A DNA stretch of 64,000 nt. Source: Liolophura sinensis. Taxonomy: Eukaryota; Mollusca; Polyplacophora; Chitonida; Chitonidae. Positions 23,873-38,200 of this stretch are shown in pieces. The notes beneath the pieces are model-generated. The model made no database searches. It was given only the letters and a program-made list of their open reading frames with translations, and was not told where the DNA came from. Every line of letters begins with the position of its first letter. The first letter of the stretch is position 1. The stretch covers positions 4,225,501 through 4,289,500 of the forward strand of contig NC_088303.1 of assembly GCF_032854445.1 (NCBI RefSeq), given 5' to 3'. The translations under genes were made by a program, and so were the position numbers.

Positions 23873-26800
23873 AATCACTGTGAGATAATTTTTGAAAACA
23901 GCGTGAATGTATCCGTGAAGAAAATAAATTCAGCAATAAGTCAAATGTCACATTTTTATATCCCTGAAGGAGGTTTGTATAAGAAACAACTATCTTGTGT
24001 AAACCTTGTATAAGGTTCTGTATTGAACATATGGCCACAATAGAAAGCAAACAAACTACTCCTCAGTAAGTGGAGTCTCTACAAAAATACTTGACTCGGA
24101 AACCGGTACATTATAAAAACTGGGTGAAGTAAACAAAGGTGTGGCGTCAAGGTATCCAGATACTCGGTCAGATGAGAATATAACTGCACATAGGTACAAC
24201 GATGAGAGCTTCTTAAACGTCATGTTGCTGGATTTGTCAGGCTTTTGAAATAGATGGGCTGAACAATAGTTAAATTTGTTACTGTGAGGCCGGCGGTCTG
24301 TACTCAGGCAGATTCAGTCATGTGTGAAGGTAATGAACAATGCGAACCAGGTACGCATCTGTGTACAGCTAGCATTATCAACTTGGTTCACCTAGGAGCG
24401 TCCTGGTGGCCAGTATTATATATGTAATACACATTTATAACGAAATTGGAGAATTCCCCAAGAATAGGAAAAATATAAAAAAAACCTCCAACCGACAGTG
24501 GTCGCTGAGGTAATACAAAGAGAGGTAAATGGAGGTAGGAATACAGAAGTACAGATGTAATTACTGTCCTTTCTTTTGATACACGCCCACTAATTTGTAC
24601 ACGTTTTAAAGTCAACATTATAAATGTCGCCTTTCACACACTATTTACGTACATTACATACAACCTGGCTTCAGTAAAAAGGGATGTCAAACATGACAGC
24701 TTCACGTGACTTAACATGTTCAAGTTACAAGACGAGGCAAAACAGCCAATTCCGGATATGCTGTTAGCTAAATTATCGTTCTGTGTTAGTTTAACCTAAA
24801 TTATCTAGCTCTTGTTCCACAATTATTAAAGACAAAAGGAATGAAATTTAACATATTGAAAGATTCAGAGGAGATAAGATAGCCTGGTCGCGTGCCAATC
24901 TTTCCTGCGCCTGAGGCTCTCATGTTCAAAACTGCTGGTTGAGACCTACACCTAGCACAGTTTGAAAACTATAGTAAGCAGAACATCAGACAGCCTACAA
25001 CTATTAATGTATGCTAATACACTCTTTTTCAAATATCTTCCTTTGAGTTGCACTGAAGACAAACGTTGTTACAGTTTGACTATGATTTAAACTATGCTTA
25101 TAACGTACTGTTCACAGATGGTAAATTTCACTATACGGGCGGTTAATGCTAACAATTGAAATCTCTTCTGGGTGATTCTAAAAATTAGGTTATACAAAGT
25201 TCGTGCGCTTTATATAACGTTTTAAACATAGCACTAATATAAAGATTCACATCTGTCTTAACTATGTTACTGGCAATAATGTTAGAATAATTCTTACCTG
25301 ACTCAATGCCATCAACTTATCGTACAGGTGGGGTAACAGGTATATGGGGGTTGAGGGTGTCCGACTCCAGTGCGTGGATGACATACATCTCTCTTTGATA
25401 CGGTAGGTGAAACTCGATACATGCGCTTTTAGTCAAGCTGTGAACCGAACTATCGTTCATGTCTGAATCTCTAGCTAATACAACTGGACCTAAACCTCGA
25501 CACCAGCTGACGGCCATAAGCAAGTACATCAGTGCCTGTCACTCTACATTCCTGCATGGTGAAGCAGTTCTACCTTCGGCAGAGCGAATCCTTGATATGG
25601 TCTGTTTGTTTGATGAGCCCACTGTGTGTTATACTTTGTAAACATGACAAGAAAGTATCGTGTGGCAATCACAAGTCAGTGAATGCTGTGCGAGATTATA
25701 CACAGTTGCAGGTACAGACGTCTACATATGACACAGAGGTCCACGTGCGGTTTGTTAATTCATTAATTACTGGTTGGGGTTGGGTAGGGATGCCTACCAG
25801 CTAACCACGATTATATATAGGCTACTTAACCTATAACGTATCACATATCCGCGATCAATAGTACTTTCTATGTAAATTACATCATTCTAAGCTCCATGCA
25901 ATGAGCGTCTTATGATTGGTTACATACATGGTTGTGAAACATTTGCGTTAATTCGAAAATCGTTATTTCAGTGGTGGGTACTCCCCCAGTGCCACAGTTT
26001 GCAACATGCATAAGCGATAAACTGTCTTACCGCGTTCATGAACCGTTAAAACTGCACAAAAGTAATTCCGTAATTTCAACGAAATTCAACCATCGGCATC
26101 TTTCATCATGGCCTGATTCTTGTGTGCTAGCAGACGACAGCTCGTGGAATGTCCATTTCCGTCGAATTGCAGACTTGTCCATCGTCCAGCAGTAAGAAGC
26201 CCATAAAACTGTGGATTGCCCGTAAGCGAACACTGACCGGCGGCAACTACTGTGAAGGGAGGTGACTTTTAGTGGCACAGATAGATATAGCAGTTAGTAG
26301 TATAAGCTAAATGGATCTGCTATTGTTGCGGGGACAACTAAAAATACGCTGGTAAAGAATGCAAATAGATTAAGAGCCAAACGGCCGTGTTGGTGACCCG
26401 AAGGTGACACACGACACGGCATCTCAACTATTCCCTCCGCCTGCCCGAGTCAGGTCACGTCAGAGATGGAGAGACCGGGAAAAACAGCGGCGAAATACCG
26501 TGTACTGGGCCGAGACAGACGTACTCCAGCGCCCGTCAGTCCAGCTGGATAGAAATGTCCGAGAGACAAGGATGTCTCGGGGCGGGTTAGCCGCGGTATT
26601 TGTGGAGACAGACACCTAACGTGACAGCGTGCCGAATGTCAGCTCGGACATTTTAAAAATCACGTCCTTATAATTAAAGCCAGATCGTGAATCAAGGTTT
26701 CCCATCAGAAACTTTACTCCAAAAGCTGCTCACAAAACTTGAGATGTGACCAGACGACCAAATGGCCCGGTTCTCCGTCTTTTTCTCTGCTTTTGGCGGA

Positions 26801-29800
26801 TTTCCGTCTTTTATTTCCGCGGAGCAGCCCAATTTCACACCGCCATATTTATATGTGACCAGTTTTAAAGACCACAGAACAACACAGAAATCTGGCCGAA
26901 GCTGTGGGCAAAACGGCTGGCGGTATCCTGTAAGATCAGGCAACGACCTGGGGGTTAATCTATATATCAAGGTAAACAGACTAGCTGACTCCAAGCCCAC
27001 AGCGATGGCAATTCTGCAGGTTGGTCACGTTGGCGCATGCGTATTTTGGATAGATATGCCGAGGCACGTGCTTGTTAACAACTATTTCAGTCAAAAATAA
27101 AAACGTCGGTTGGATCCATTCTTAAGCATACCCAGGTCAGCCGTGTAAGGGACATGTATGAGAGTTTAAACAAGGCAGGCCTGGTTAGTAGAGCATGTGG
27201 GGTGTCTCACGCCATGCAGGTGGGCCGTTTGTGCGCCGTGTGTCCACACTCAGGGACATTGTAGTATATCTGACATGCATATCCTGTATGACAGGACTAA
27301 TATAGTGCATGCATGATGGAGAAAACATTTCCGCCACGGAAGTGATAACTGTCCAAACAAGACGGATTTCAGGTGAACCAATCCAACCACAGCGTGTTTG
27401 TATAATATGTCAGTGGTGTTTCATGTTCAAATTTCACCTACTCGTTAAGTCCACGTAGATTGAATACAATAATTCAGGCGGACGTAAAGCATTCTGGGTA
27501 ACAGACCCGTCAATACACGTGATGTTTCACATGTCGGGGATCATCTTTTATACATGTATATAAACTGAAGGTACCACCTTGTTTTAGCGTCTATACCTTT
27601 TCCTCCACGCGCTGATTTAAAAGCGGAAGTTGTGGTTTTGTGTTCCCTGTTAATATATTTTAGTCTAGAAGCCGCAAAACACTGGCCGTCATTTGCAATA
27701 ACTGAAGTTATTCACTGAAATGCGTGATATACAATATTACACTATTGTGCAATGGCCTTTGTTGTCAAAATGGCCATAACGCTCGCGAATGGTCACCTAT
27801 TTATTGCGAACACGATCGTATATATTGCAAAATGGTGTTTATTGAAAACAATAGTCCCCTCAGTGTTTGACTTAATACGGATGTAATGCGTAAAGCCATA
27901 ACATGCAATTACACTGCACATGTAGTCTAGAAATACAGAGCAAGGAATATCCTGTTTAAAGCTAAATGCATGTTCATATCAGAATAGATTTTAATGGATT
28001 TAGTCATCTATTATTCTATCTCAAGGCCAATAATTCCAGGAAGGCGTTTCGTGAGAAGTAAGAAGTAAAGACAGTCATTGATCATTGAGAAAATGCGATT
28101 GGATGGAAAGAATTATCCATTCACGCCGTTTCTTAGAAAATTACGGATAACAAGAGCATGCAGTTCCTGGAATGCGCGTACTATTCTGTTTTAATCCATG
28201 ACTCTCAAGCTGATTGGAGACGTTCTCTTCAAAGTGAACTGTAGATTAAGTATAAATTAAACAAAGCAGGAATAGAATACAAACCCCGGCTCAAGAAAAT
28301 ATCATGCGTTTTTCCAATTACATGTGCAGACTGAATACCAAGAACCCCACAGTTAAATTTTCGTTCTACTTCCTTTCTCGTTCGTGTTTTTACGACAGGC
28401 AAGATCAACCATGTCGCATATACAGGGTCATAATAGAAATCACAAACAGAGTTAACAGATCTGTAAAAATAAATTTACTTAAAATTATCATCTTGAATTA
28501 TACATAACATTTGAATTATTTGTTTACATACTGTCCTCTAATCCTAGAATATACGCCTTACCTTCGATAACTCCCCAGTGCTCAACTGGTCTCTTCATTC
28601 CTTGTTTTCGGAATAGTGTTCAGCAAATCCAGGTAAAGATCACGGCTGATCTGTTATCAGCATTCTTTGTGGGGTACTGCTAACTGCTAACTAACTGGTC
28701 GTCAAGAAGAAACTTCCCCAGCCAGTTTTCTGATTTTATGTCTCGAAAGATCCAACATATTCAAGTCAGTCTGTCGAAGTTTTTCAGCGACCATCAATGT
28801 ATATAATTTAATGATGAAGAAGTTGCAAAGAAATCAGTTAAACAGACCCGAGAAGTTGAACGGAAACTTGACATTCCAAGATTTGCTTTAGGATTGCTCG
28901 GTCAAATTGGGTTCTTTAACACAGACAAGCAAAATCGTTTCGACAAAATTTTCTCTTGAAAAGAAAGCCTTGGTATTCAAAATGTCTTGCAGACCACCTT
29001 TAGACTACCTGATTTATCCAATCACAGATCAAGCAAGAAGCAGGCCTAGATTTTTGAAAGTGACACAGAACATAACCGATCACTGAATAATGCATCTGAA
29101 CGTTCCCAAAAAGATTCTCGCTCTTGATCCAATTCAGACATACCTTTGATCATATCTATCAGAATTACAAACGGTTTCTCCAGCCAAACCAGAAACGATG
29201 TTCAAACCTTGCAAAAGCTTTTGTGAACTGAGTTGATGTCTAGATCTGGGGACAGGGTTTATATAGGTTTGCTGGTGAGACGGTGACTACAGCCGGGGTC
29301 GGAGTACGTGAGGCAGGGCACTTCTCTCGTGGGGGAAGAGAAGCGTAAGCCACCAATCTGAGGCTGGAATTAGACCACGGGCCTTGGATTTAAAATAATA
29401 CCCGACAAAAACAATTTTGAAACATTTTCTTTGTGTTATATATAGAAGTTAGGTTATGAGATGTGTTAAAGTTGACCTGACGGGAACTCTTGGTTTCTGA
29501 CTCGGTGTGACCAGTCACGGGCAGGGAAGGCTTAGACGTGTCGGATTATCCTTAGGCAAATGCCGTGAGCCACGGAGACAAAACTGCCTGCCGTATGTTG
29601 TGGTTCGTCTTCAGGGGGTTATGCCCTCACAATTCGCTAGGTCTTTTTTTTGTAAAACAGTTTCAAAATCCGACCACGACTAACTTTAGAAACCTCAAGC
29701 AAAAAAAAGCTTGGCTTCTTGATCTGATTCCCATGACTTTTCTAAACATAGGTTGACTTTGCGGTCAAATTCAATCTCTATAGAATAAGGTAAACATCTG

Positions 29801-31480
29801 TGGCGACCGATTTCCCACTGCAGGTGTGAAAAAATCGACAGAAAAAATAGATCAGACAAATTTCATAAAATTATCTGCTATCGTCAGTCGTTTTTTTTCC
29901 TCAGACTGGGACTTAAAGATAAAATTTGTCTTCTGAATTTTAAAGTAAAAATATACATGTACAGCTTTAACTAAATTACACATCCACTATATGAAAATAT
30001 GCCAGTGAAATTGAATAATATATTCATAATTACTTTCAAACCCAATTTTTCCATTTCCGAATTTAATTGATTAACAAGACTTGACATTGGTCAATTTGGG
30101 CTGATTATTTTAAAGTTACAAACATCGTATATTGTATTTCGCCTACAGACGTACGTGCGTGTAAGTGGCACTTTCTTACACCCAATATGCTCAATATACT
30201 GTAATATGAAATTGGTAAAATCCACAGGAATGCCAATCATTTGGTGTCGTAAACTGAAAAAAAAATTTTCAAGGTATTTTAAGTTACGATTTACGGATGG
30301 ATTATTGCATGTGTACGATTTATTGATTGGCTGATGATCGTGTACGATTTATCGATTGATCATTGATTGTGTATGGTTTATTGGTTCATTATTGATTGCG
30401 TGATATAACCAGTATACATTGTTATTTGTGTTTGTTACTACTTCGAATATCAGGATATGATCCAAATCTATACCAAACTAAACACTCTGTTTTTCTCAAC
30501 AAGAATTATATTTTACAACTAGGCTGTATATCAGACAGTATGTCCTTAAATACTGCATTATGGTTAACTAATAAGCCAATTAAAATGTCCATAGGTTCAT
30601 CCACATGTTCAGATATTTTAATCAAGTTTATAGTCAGGTAATATATGTGTGCCTTTAGAGGTCAATTAACAGAAGTAATCCGCATGTTTTAGGACTTCTG
30701 GAGTGGTAGAACAGAAAAACAACAGTTGTAGTACGACGCAGTTGATCCAACCAGACGTGCTCACAACACTGATGAATCTTTATCGGTTCCAGATCCAATA
30801 ATCCGGTAATATTTGCGCCATATTGTATGTAACATTTGTCACACCAGTGCTAGGTCACGGTCTTAGTCTGTATATACTGGCTGATCTCTCAGATACACCC
30901 ATGCACTTATACAGGCATAATAAACATGCGCAAATGAGACAATTGTAAACAAAAAAACATTTATACATTTCCAGTATTACCAATAAAATGCACAGGTACA
31001 TCAGAAATGTACTTTGAACATTTTTTTTATATAAAAGCTGTATTATTAGGGAAAATGAAATATGCATGATTTTCTGCTGTTCCCACCATCTGCTGATGAG
31101 TTCTACAGAGCTGAAGGATACCAGCTGTTTAGCTGTTACTTTTATGCCTTTTAATAGATTCCCCGACCCTTGATGTTTATGGTGCCTGGTGACAGTAAGC
31201 TATCGACAACGCTCGTGTGCAGTTTGCACAGTCTAACGTTCGTTAAGACCACTTGTCACCTGCTGATATGGTGTGCGTACCTACAGGCCTACGCCAAGTG
31301 GGAAAGTTTGTCAGTAACTTGCCAAATGTCGCTGGTTTACACCGGGCACTCCAGTTTACTCTACCTGTAAACCTGGCCGCCATTATTCTAGTGAAAACGT
31401 CTTGTGCATAGCCATAAAAAACAATGAAATAAAAAAGCAACCAAAATAAAACAAGAAACGAAATAATCAAATAGGTATAT
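23873..31480. other. Gene-poor stretch
   Basis: No supported gene. A GC-richer patch at 26,380-27,100 has open frames on both strands but no recognised protein features, no repeated structure and no clear splice sites. It could be an unmarked exon or promoter region of a gene I cannot identify. Confidence 0.5.
30297..30402. repeat. Short tandem repeat, about 35-bp unit
   Basis: Three diverged copies around GTGTACGATTTATTGATTGG / GTGTACGATTTATCGATTGA / GTGTATGGTTTATTGGTTCA. Confidence 0.75.
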
Positions 31481-31483
31481 CTT

Positions 31484-31730
31484 TTAACGTGTGGTGGCCG
31501 ATTGGTTACAGTGCCAGCGCGGCATAATGACCCAGGAGCCTCTCACCAATGCAGTTGCTGTGAGTTCAAGTCCATCTCATGCTGGCTTCCTCTCCGGTCG
31601 TATGTGGGAAGGTCTTCCAGCAATCAGCGGATGGTCGAAAATTTCTCCCCACCACAGTGCTGACTGCCCTCGTATAAGTAAAATATTCTTGACTACAGCG
31701 TAAAACACCATTCAAATAAATAAATAAACT
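31484..31730 (+). mobile_element. SINE family B copy, plus orientation
   Basis: tRNA-like head GTGGCCGATTGGTTACAGTG..GTGAGTTCAAGTCC (A- and B-box-like), body with TCTCCGGTCGTATGTGGGAA, and the tail ACAGCGTAAAACACCATTCA plus (AAAT)n. No clean target duplication was found. Confidence 0.85.
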
Positions 31731-31774
31731 TAACACGAAGGTAATAGTTTGTAGGCCCATCTATGATCCAGGTA

Positions 31775-31850
31775 ACTCTTTGATTGGTATTTTACACCGT
31801 ACTCAAAGGTATTTTACTTATACGACGGCGGCCAGCATACAATATTATTA
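31775..31850 (-). mobile_element. SINE family B 3' fragment
   Basis: TTTGATTGGTATTTTACACC, GTACTCAAAGGTATTTTACT and TATACGACGGCGGCCAGCAT match the tail half. It abuts the start of the 58-bp satellite. Confidence 0.75.
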
Positions 31851-33715
31851 CACTACGGTAGATGAAAGCTGATTCATAGATGGACCTACAATATAACGTT
31901 AGAGAGTTAGCTGAAACATAGATGGGCTTACAATGCAGGGTTACTACAATACGAAAGATGAGAGTTAGCTGAATCATTGATGGGCCTGTAATATAACGTT
32001 ACTCAACTCAGGAAGATGGAAGTTAGCTGATTCATAAGTTTACCTACAATACAACGTTTCTGCACTACTAAAGATGAGAGTTAGCTGAACCATAGATGGG
32101 TCTACAATACAACGTTTCTGCACGACTAAAAATGAGAGTTAGCTGAACCATAGTTACTATACTGTAGAAGATGAGAGCCGCTGGATCATAGAAGTGTATA
32201 CAATACAACGTTTCTGCACTACTAAAAATGAGAGTTAGCTGAACGATAGATGGGCCTATAATACAACGTTACTATGCTGAGGAAGAGTGAGTGAGTGAGT
32301 GCTTGGGGTTTAACGTCGTTCTCAACAATTTTTCAGTCATATGACGACGAAGGAATCATTAGGGTGCATGTACGTGTAATGTGCCTCCTTGTTGCAGGAC
32401 GGATTTCCATCGCTCTTTTATTTAGTGCTGCCTCACTGAGACGACTTACCGAAGGCAAGCAAGCCGCCCCGCCCGAGCCATTATACTGATACAGGTCAAC
32501 CAGTCGTTGCACTATCTCCTCCATGCTGAACGCCAAGCGAGGAAGTTACAACTTCCTCTTTTAAAGTCTTAGGTGTGACTCGATCAAGGATTGATCCTGG
32601 ATCTACCGGTCCCGAAGCGGACGCTGTACCAATGCTGAGGAAGATGAGAGTTTGATAAATCATAGATGTGCCTACAATACAGCGTTAATACACTCCTGAA
32701 GATGAAAACTGAACCGTAGATGTGTCTACAATACAACGTTACTACACTATGAAAGGCGAGAGTTTGCTGAACCATAGATGGGCCTACATTACAATATTAC
32801 CACACTACGAAAGATGAGAGCTGAATCATAGATATGCCTACAATACAACGTTACTACACTACTGAAGATGAGAACTGAATCGTAAATGTGCCTACATTAC
32901 AACGTTACTACACTACGAAAGATGACAGCTAGATGAACCATAGATGGGCCTACAATACAACGTCACTACACTATGAAAGGCGAGAGTTTGCTGAACCATA
33001 GATGGGCCTATAATACAACGTTACTACACTACTGGAGATGAGAACTGAATCACAGATGTGTCTACATTACAATGTTACTACACTACGAAAGATGACAGTT
33101 AGCTGAACCATAGATGGGCCTACAATACAACGTCACTACACTACGAAAGATGAGAGTTTGCTGAACCATAGATGGGCCTATAATACAACGTTACTACACT
33201 ACGAAAGATGACAGCTAGCTGAACCATAGATGGGCCTACAATACAACGTCACTACACTATGAAAGGCGAGAGTTTGCTGAACCATAGATGGGCCTATAAT
33301 ACAACGTTACTACACTACTGGAGATGAGAACTGAATCACAGATGTGCCTACATTACAATGTTACTACACTACGAAAGATGACAGTTAGCTGAACCATAGA
33401 TGGGCCTACAATACAACGTTACTACACTACGAAAGATGAGAGTTAGCCGAACGATAGATGTGCCTACAGCGTTACTGCAATACTGAAGATGAGAAGTAAA
33501 TCATAGATGTGCCTACAATACAACGTTACTATACTACGAAAGATGAAAGTTAGCCGAACGATAGATGTGCCTACAATACAACGTTACTATACAGCGGAAG
33601 ATGAGAGTTAGCTGAATCATAGACGTGCCTACAATACGTCACTGCACTACTAAGGATGAGAACTGAATCATAGATGGACCTACAATACAACGTTGAGAGT
33701 TAGCCGAATGTAGAT
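31850..33715. repeat. 58-bp satellite, split by a SINE
   Basis: About 26 units (GAACCATAGATGGGCCTACA plus ATACAACGTTACTACACTAC plus GAAAGATGAGAGTTAGCT), with a block order suggesting larger-scale duplication around 32,930-33,420. Interrupted at 32,287-32,631 by SINE family A. Confidence 0.93.
32287..32631 (-). mobile_element. SINE family A copy inserted into the 58-bp satellite, 13-bp TSD
   Basis: Same element as at 46.1 and 23.5 kb, minus orientation, 345 bp with a (GTGA)n end. The flanks are the perfect repeat ATGCTGAGGAAGA at 32,274-32,286 and 32,632-32,644. The target is a unit of the 58-bp satellite, so the insertion postdates that array. Confidence 0.95.
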
Positions 33716-34721
33716 GCTAATGGCTTCAGTTTTCCCGATATAGCGTGTAGTGTTCAGCTTTAGAGATGGTGTAAAGGGAGGATGAAACGTGGTTGATTTT
33801 AAATTTTAAATTTTAAGTTTAACTGTGAATTACACAGTTTAACTATCAAAAGGGTCATTGAAAAAACTAGAAGGTAATCCGAGTGCACAAGCCTAGCGTT
33901 GTCAGATAAATTTATAAATTCGTCACAATCTAAAGAAAGAGACGATAATTTTATGTACTGTTTATTCTGTAGTACCTTCGCGATGGTGAAGAATCGTTTA
34001 AAATATTATTGGATCCGCATCCGAATCACGACTGCCAACAAAATTTATTGAACTGATGCTTGGCCCAAAGCCAAGTTGAGCATACAATTACACCAAAGTC
34101 CGTCCGTGAGTATTTGCGTAAAGTTACTGACACACAGACAGACAGACAAATAAATGCCGACAAAAACATGCGGAAGTAATAAAAAAATATATAGAGATTA
34201 GAGGAATGAGTGAGGATGTTTCCCTCCCCCACCCCCCTTTATCATGCTGACAGAAGTGGATTTAATTCCAGATCAGTTTAAAACCTGATCATTTAACACG
34301 TGCAAACATATAATGAAAATAGTATATGCGCCAGAAGGGCACCTTGTCGCACGATATACGGCCAATGATATTATCATTCACATCTTTCATTTACTGGAAC
34401 GCCCTGGCAGCTTATGGAAAGAATGCAGATTAGTATTACGTCGTGTGTTGACGAATTCCGTCTACATGCAATTAAAATCTCTCCACATCCTCGTGTACAT
34501 CATGAGTTCACCCCAAGACGAGGTATTTCCGCTTAGTGTTATAATCTCATATGTGTGATTAGCATGTAATGTCAGGGATGTATGAAATAAGAGGCTTATG
34601 ACCCAAGATATATACCATAACCTCCCGTTAATTTTATGAAATACTTGTTACTGTGATTAACGATGAAACCGCTCCAGAAATAAAGTGCCGAGACTATACC
34701 ACAATACTTATGTACTTCACA

Positions 34722-34935
34722 ATTTTTCAGTCATATGACGAGGAGATGTCAGTAGGTGGGTGTGCATATATTGTGTCTTCTTGGGGCAGGACGAGTCCAT
34801 GACTCTGAGGTATCATGTTGAAAACACCAGACATGATACCCCGCCCAGTCACATTATACTGACACCGAGCCAACCAGTCATGTTTCCTTGCTCTCAACTC
34901 TTCGTGCTGATCGTAAAGCGAGTAAGCAGCACGTA
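34722..34935 (-). mobile_element. Older SINE family A relative, head missing
   Basis: AATTTTTCAGTCATATGACG at 34,720, then GACATGATACCCCGCCCAGT and ACACCGAGCCAACCAGTCAT, as in the 54.4- and 47.1-kb copies. The tRNA-like end and the tail are lost. Confidence 0.75.
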
Positions 34936-35076
34936 CCGGTACCATTTTAGCAGTTGTAACACAGTTTTCTCGCAAAACAACAAAAATCAGTTTTCAGAAA
35001 AAAAAAATTTGTAGCGAAAACAAAAGGCTTCCAGCTTTCAGTTTAGCTGTATGCGTAATAAATGTCACACCATTAC

Positions 35077-35228
35077 GGCGTGTTTTACGCCGTGATGGAG
35101 AACTGTCACCCCTTCGGCAGTTTATTCAGTTAACGCCTGGTGTTTTACGCCGTAATGGAGAACTGTCACCCCTTTGGTAGTTTGCTCAGTTAACGCCTGG
35201 TGTTTTACGCTGTAATGGAGAACATTTT
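35077..35228. repeat. 60-bp triplication containing the SINE B tail word
   Basis: TGTTTTACGC occurs at 35,081, 35,141 and 35,201, with 60-bp spacing and highly similar units (TGGAGAACTGTCACCCCTT..CAGTTAACGCC). The word GGTGTTTTACGCCGT is the 3' end of SINE family B. Confidence 0.92.
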
Positions 35229-38200
35229 ACGCATCGAACGAAAGCCTCATGTATATTTCTTGATGAAGTTACTGTTACTGGGTCCTTGCCGAGCCGTCTC
35301 AAGGATTGTCTCAGAGAATGACGAACACTTGATCAATGCAATGGCAGTGGAATAAGTGAAGTACTTCTAGTATACGGCACAATACACCATTCAAGAGATA
35401 AAGTTACTACCCATGCGGAGATATCCATCTTCCCTTTGCAGTAAGTCGATGTATACTATACTCGAAAGTAAGCACGTACATGGGATCGATTCAACGAAGC
35501 GATTTTTTACAAAGTCAAGATTTCAAACTTCGGAATCTTAGGTATGGTTTATAACCGCTAAGTAGTCGAAATTGTGATACACCGATCTTCCTAAATAACA
35601 CGTTAGGTGCTCCCAATTCTAAATCCTGCACAAGGCCCATAAATTCAGATGATAAATTACATTCAGACTTTAGTACAAAGTGCACGCTTTGCGGAATTGG
35701 GTTCACAAATTGAGGTGAAATTTTACATTTAAACTCCGGTCAAAACTGCATGCTGCGCGGAACCAGCCGTTGGTGTTATGTACCATTTCAGATTATACAT
35801 TACTGAGCATTTGTCACGTACGGTATAATGTCTGCTGAATCTATATATATATTTTACACTGAATTAATCGTACAGTGGAAATTACACACAGCTACTGACT
35901 GAAAACCACGGTGTACAAACTTTCACCTCCACAGCGACGTCCATGTGTATCAGCAGAAGTCTTGTTAACTAGTTATAACAGATTTCTGTTATCAGTGGTA
36001 CACAGTTAAAATATCAAAACTTACTAAATCAAATGTTATAACATTTTTCGTAAATGACCTTGCCTGATTTGTGAAGGTTTTGTGTTTGGGAAGGGTGTGT
36101 GTTAGAAATTTGCCCCCAAATCTAATTCTGCATACACCATTTTTAGTCCCACTTTACAGGGAAATAAATTCTTCAGCTTCTTCGGGCCCACGCCAATGGC
36201 ATAATCTGCATCACTTACTCAATAATATCCACCCACATTCTTTGATTAAATTCAATCAAATTGAAAAAAATATCCATAATATGTATCTACATCGCTGGTG
36301 TTTAAATCCATGTGTAATGTTTCCATAAGCATGAACTTCACACAGTATTGATCACGCAGATGTCATGTATATGTAGAGCCAAATGATCTAGTCCATATCC
36401 TGATTCATACACTTCTACCACCACTACTTTCACACAGTTTCGTAAATTAAAGTTCTGGTAACTTGCTCCATGGTTCATAGCGCCATAAGGCGACGTGACT
36501 TACGATAAAGCTTATAACAAAATTATCAAATAAATAAATAAATAAAACAAAATGAAATTGTCACAAAATTGATGAACGAAGTTTTGCGAAAATGGGTCAA
36601 GATCTTATCCGCTCATATGGTTTTCTCTCCAAACAGGACAAAACTGGAATATATAACACAGCAATAGATCACATACACATTTATTACATAACTTATACAA
36701 CTCATAGTATACACAGTAGCGATTTGATATACACAAACAAATAAATAACAGATCATTCTTGTGGACATAACAAAATAACAAAAATATAAAAGCGCATTTA
36801 ATACTCACGGGGACGGGACATGATGCGACCAGAGTTAATAGTAATGAATGTACATATAATCACACCGATAAAAACGGACAGCTTTTGCTACAAGGAAAAC
36901 GGCGTTCATCTCCATGCAGATGCTTACTATACCGTGTACTACATTCTACCCGACATAGACACTATAGTCCTAAAATTTCTTGTGGAATTTTGTTTCTCTT
37001 GACAAGGAATGTGTAAGTCCGCCTCACACCTCCAATCAAAGGACAAAAACGCAAACGTGAGGCACCAATTAAGTGCCTTAGTATTAATACAGGAAGCAAA
37101 TCAGATATGGTGATATGAAGAGAAGTCCAGTGTGAGTTTGAGGCCGTTACGAGAGAAGTGGTTAACATCAGTGTGTTCTGCTATTGTAGACAATTCAAGG
37201 ACTGTATCAGAATTTTCACGTGATTGATCAGGAAAGGCGGGCATGTCATCAGCCTTGGGCGGATCAATCAAGGTGGTTTTGTCAGAATCACTACAGGATT
37301 GGTCAGCCAGGACGGTAATGCCGGCCCAACATCAGCTTTGTTGACACAATTAAAGAACATTTTTTAAGAAACTTTATCAGATTTGGACTGGCCAAGCTTT
37401 TCAATGCCGGCGTCATCAGCTTCGGCGGGCCAATGACCATCGCGAGAAACAGCCTAGGTTAATCACAGAAGTGTTTCTAACCAATTGTAATTTTATGATA
37501 TTATAACTTTTCCAATACCAAATCCATAAAACTCGATTTAACATAGCCTGAATTAAAGCACCCAGTTTTTCTCTGGAAACAAGATTGTCTAAGTATAGAA
37601 TGCAAGTTATACACATATACCGTGGTCATAATAGGAACACAACATGGCGCGTTTGAGAGCTGAAGTATATGTAGGAATTCCAAAGTCCTTCCACGATTAA
37701 ATAAAAATGGGATTGACAACGTATTCAAATCAGAAGATAAAACTATTCCCAGCTGACATGTACATGCAACAGAATAACAACAGTTTTCGCATCTTATTTG
37801 GATCCAGTGAGAAATCAAAGCGGATCCAACCTTTCCGTTTCAAGAGGAGTCGCTTAAATTGGCTGAAACCAACACTAGAAAATAAAATGTTTGGCAACCT
37901 GAAAATATCAAATGAAGTGAAAACAAAGAGGTATTTTGGATTGTCGACCTACCATGACAAACTTGACACAGTGGCTGGGTCTCGGAATATAAACGCTTGA
38001 ATACCACATCAACTGTCCTTATGCTGGTAGAAACAGCTTTTCAAACCATGGTCATAACTGACTCTCCGACATGTAAGTGATAACTGGTCCCCTTCTCACT
38101 TTATCTCACTTTAAAAAACCGACAGCCTAAAATGTGGGATACTCTATCAAGACCTGCCCAGCAGAAACTGTTACATCCACTTGACCAAATTTATAAAGAG

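Noticed and set aside
26404-27100. GC-richer region with open frames on both strands
   Set aside because: No conserved motif, no consistent splice sites, and the two strands are open over the same bases.
37707-38000. 97-codon open frame on the plus strand
   Set aside because: No signal, domain, splice context or family resemblance; composition fits AT-rich chance sequence.
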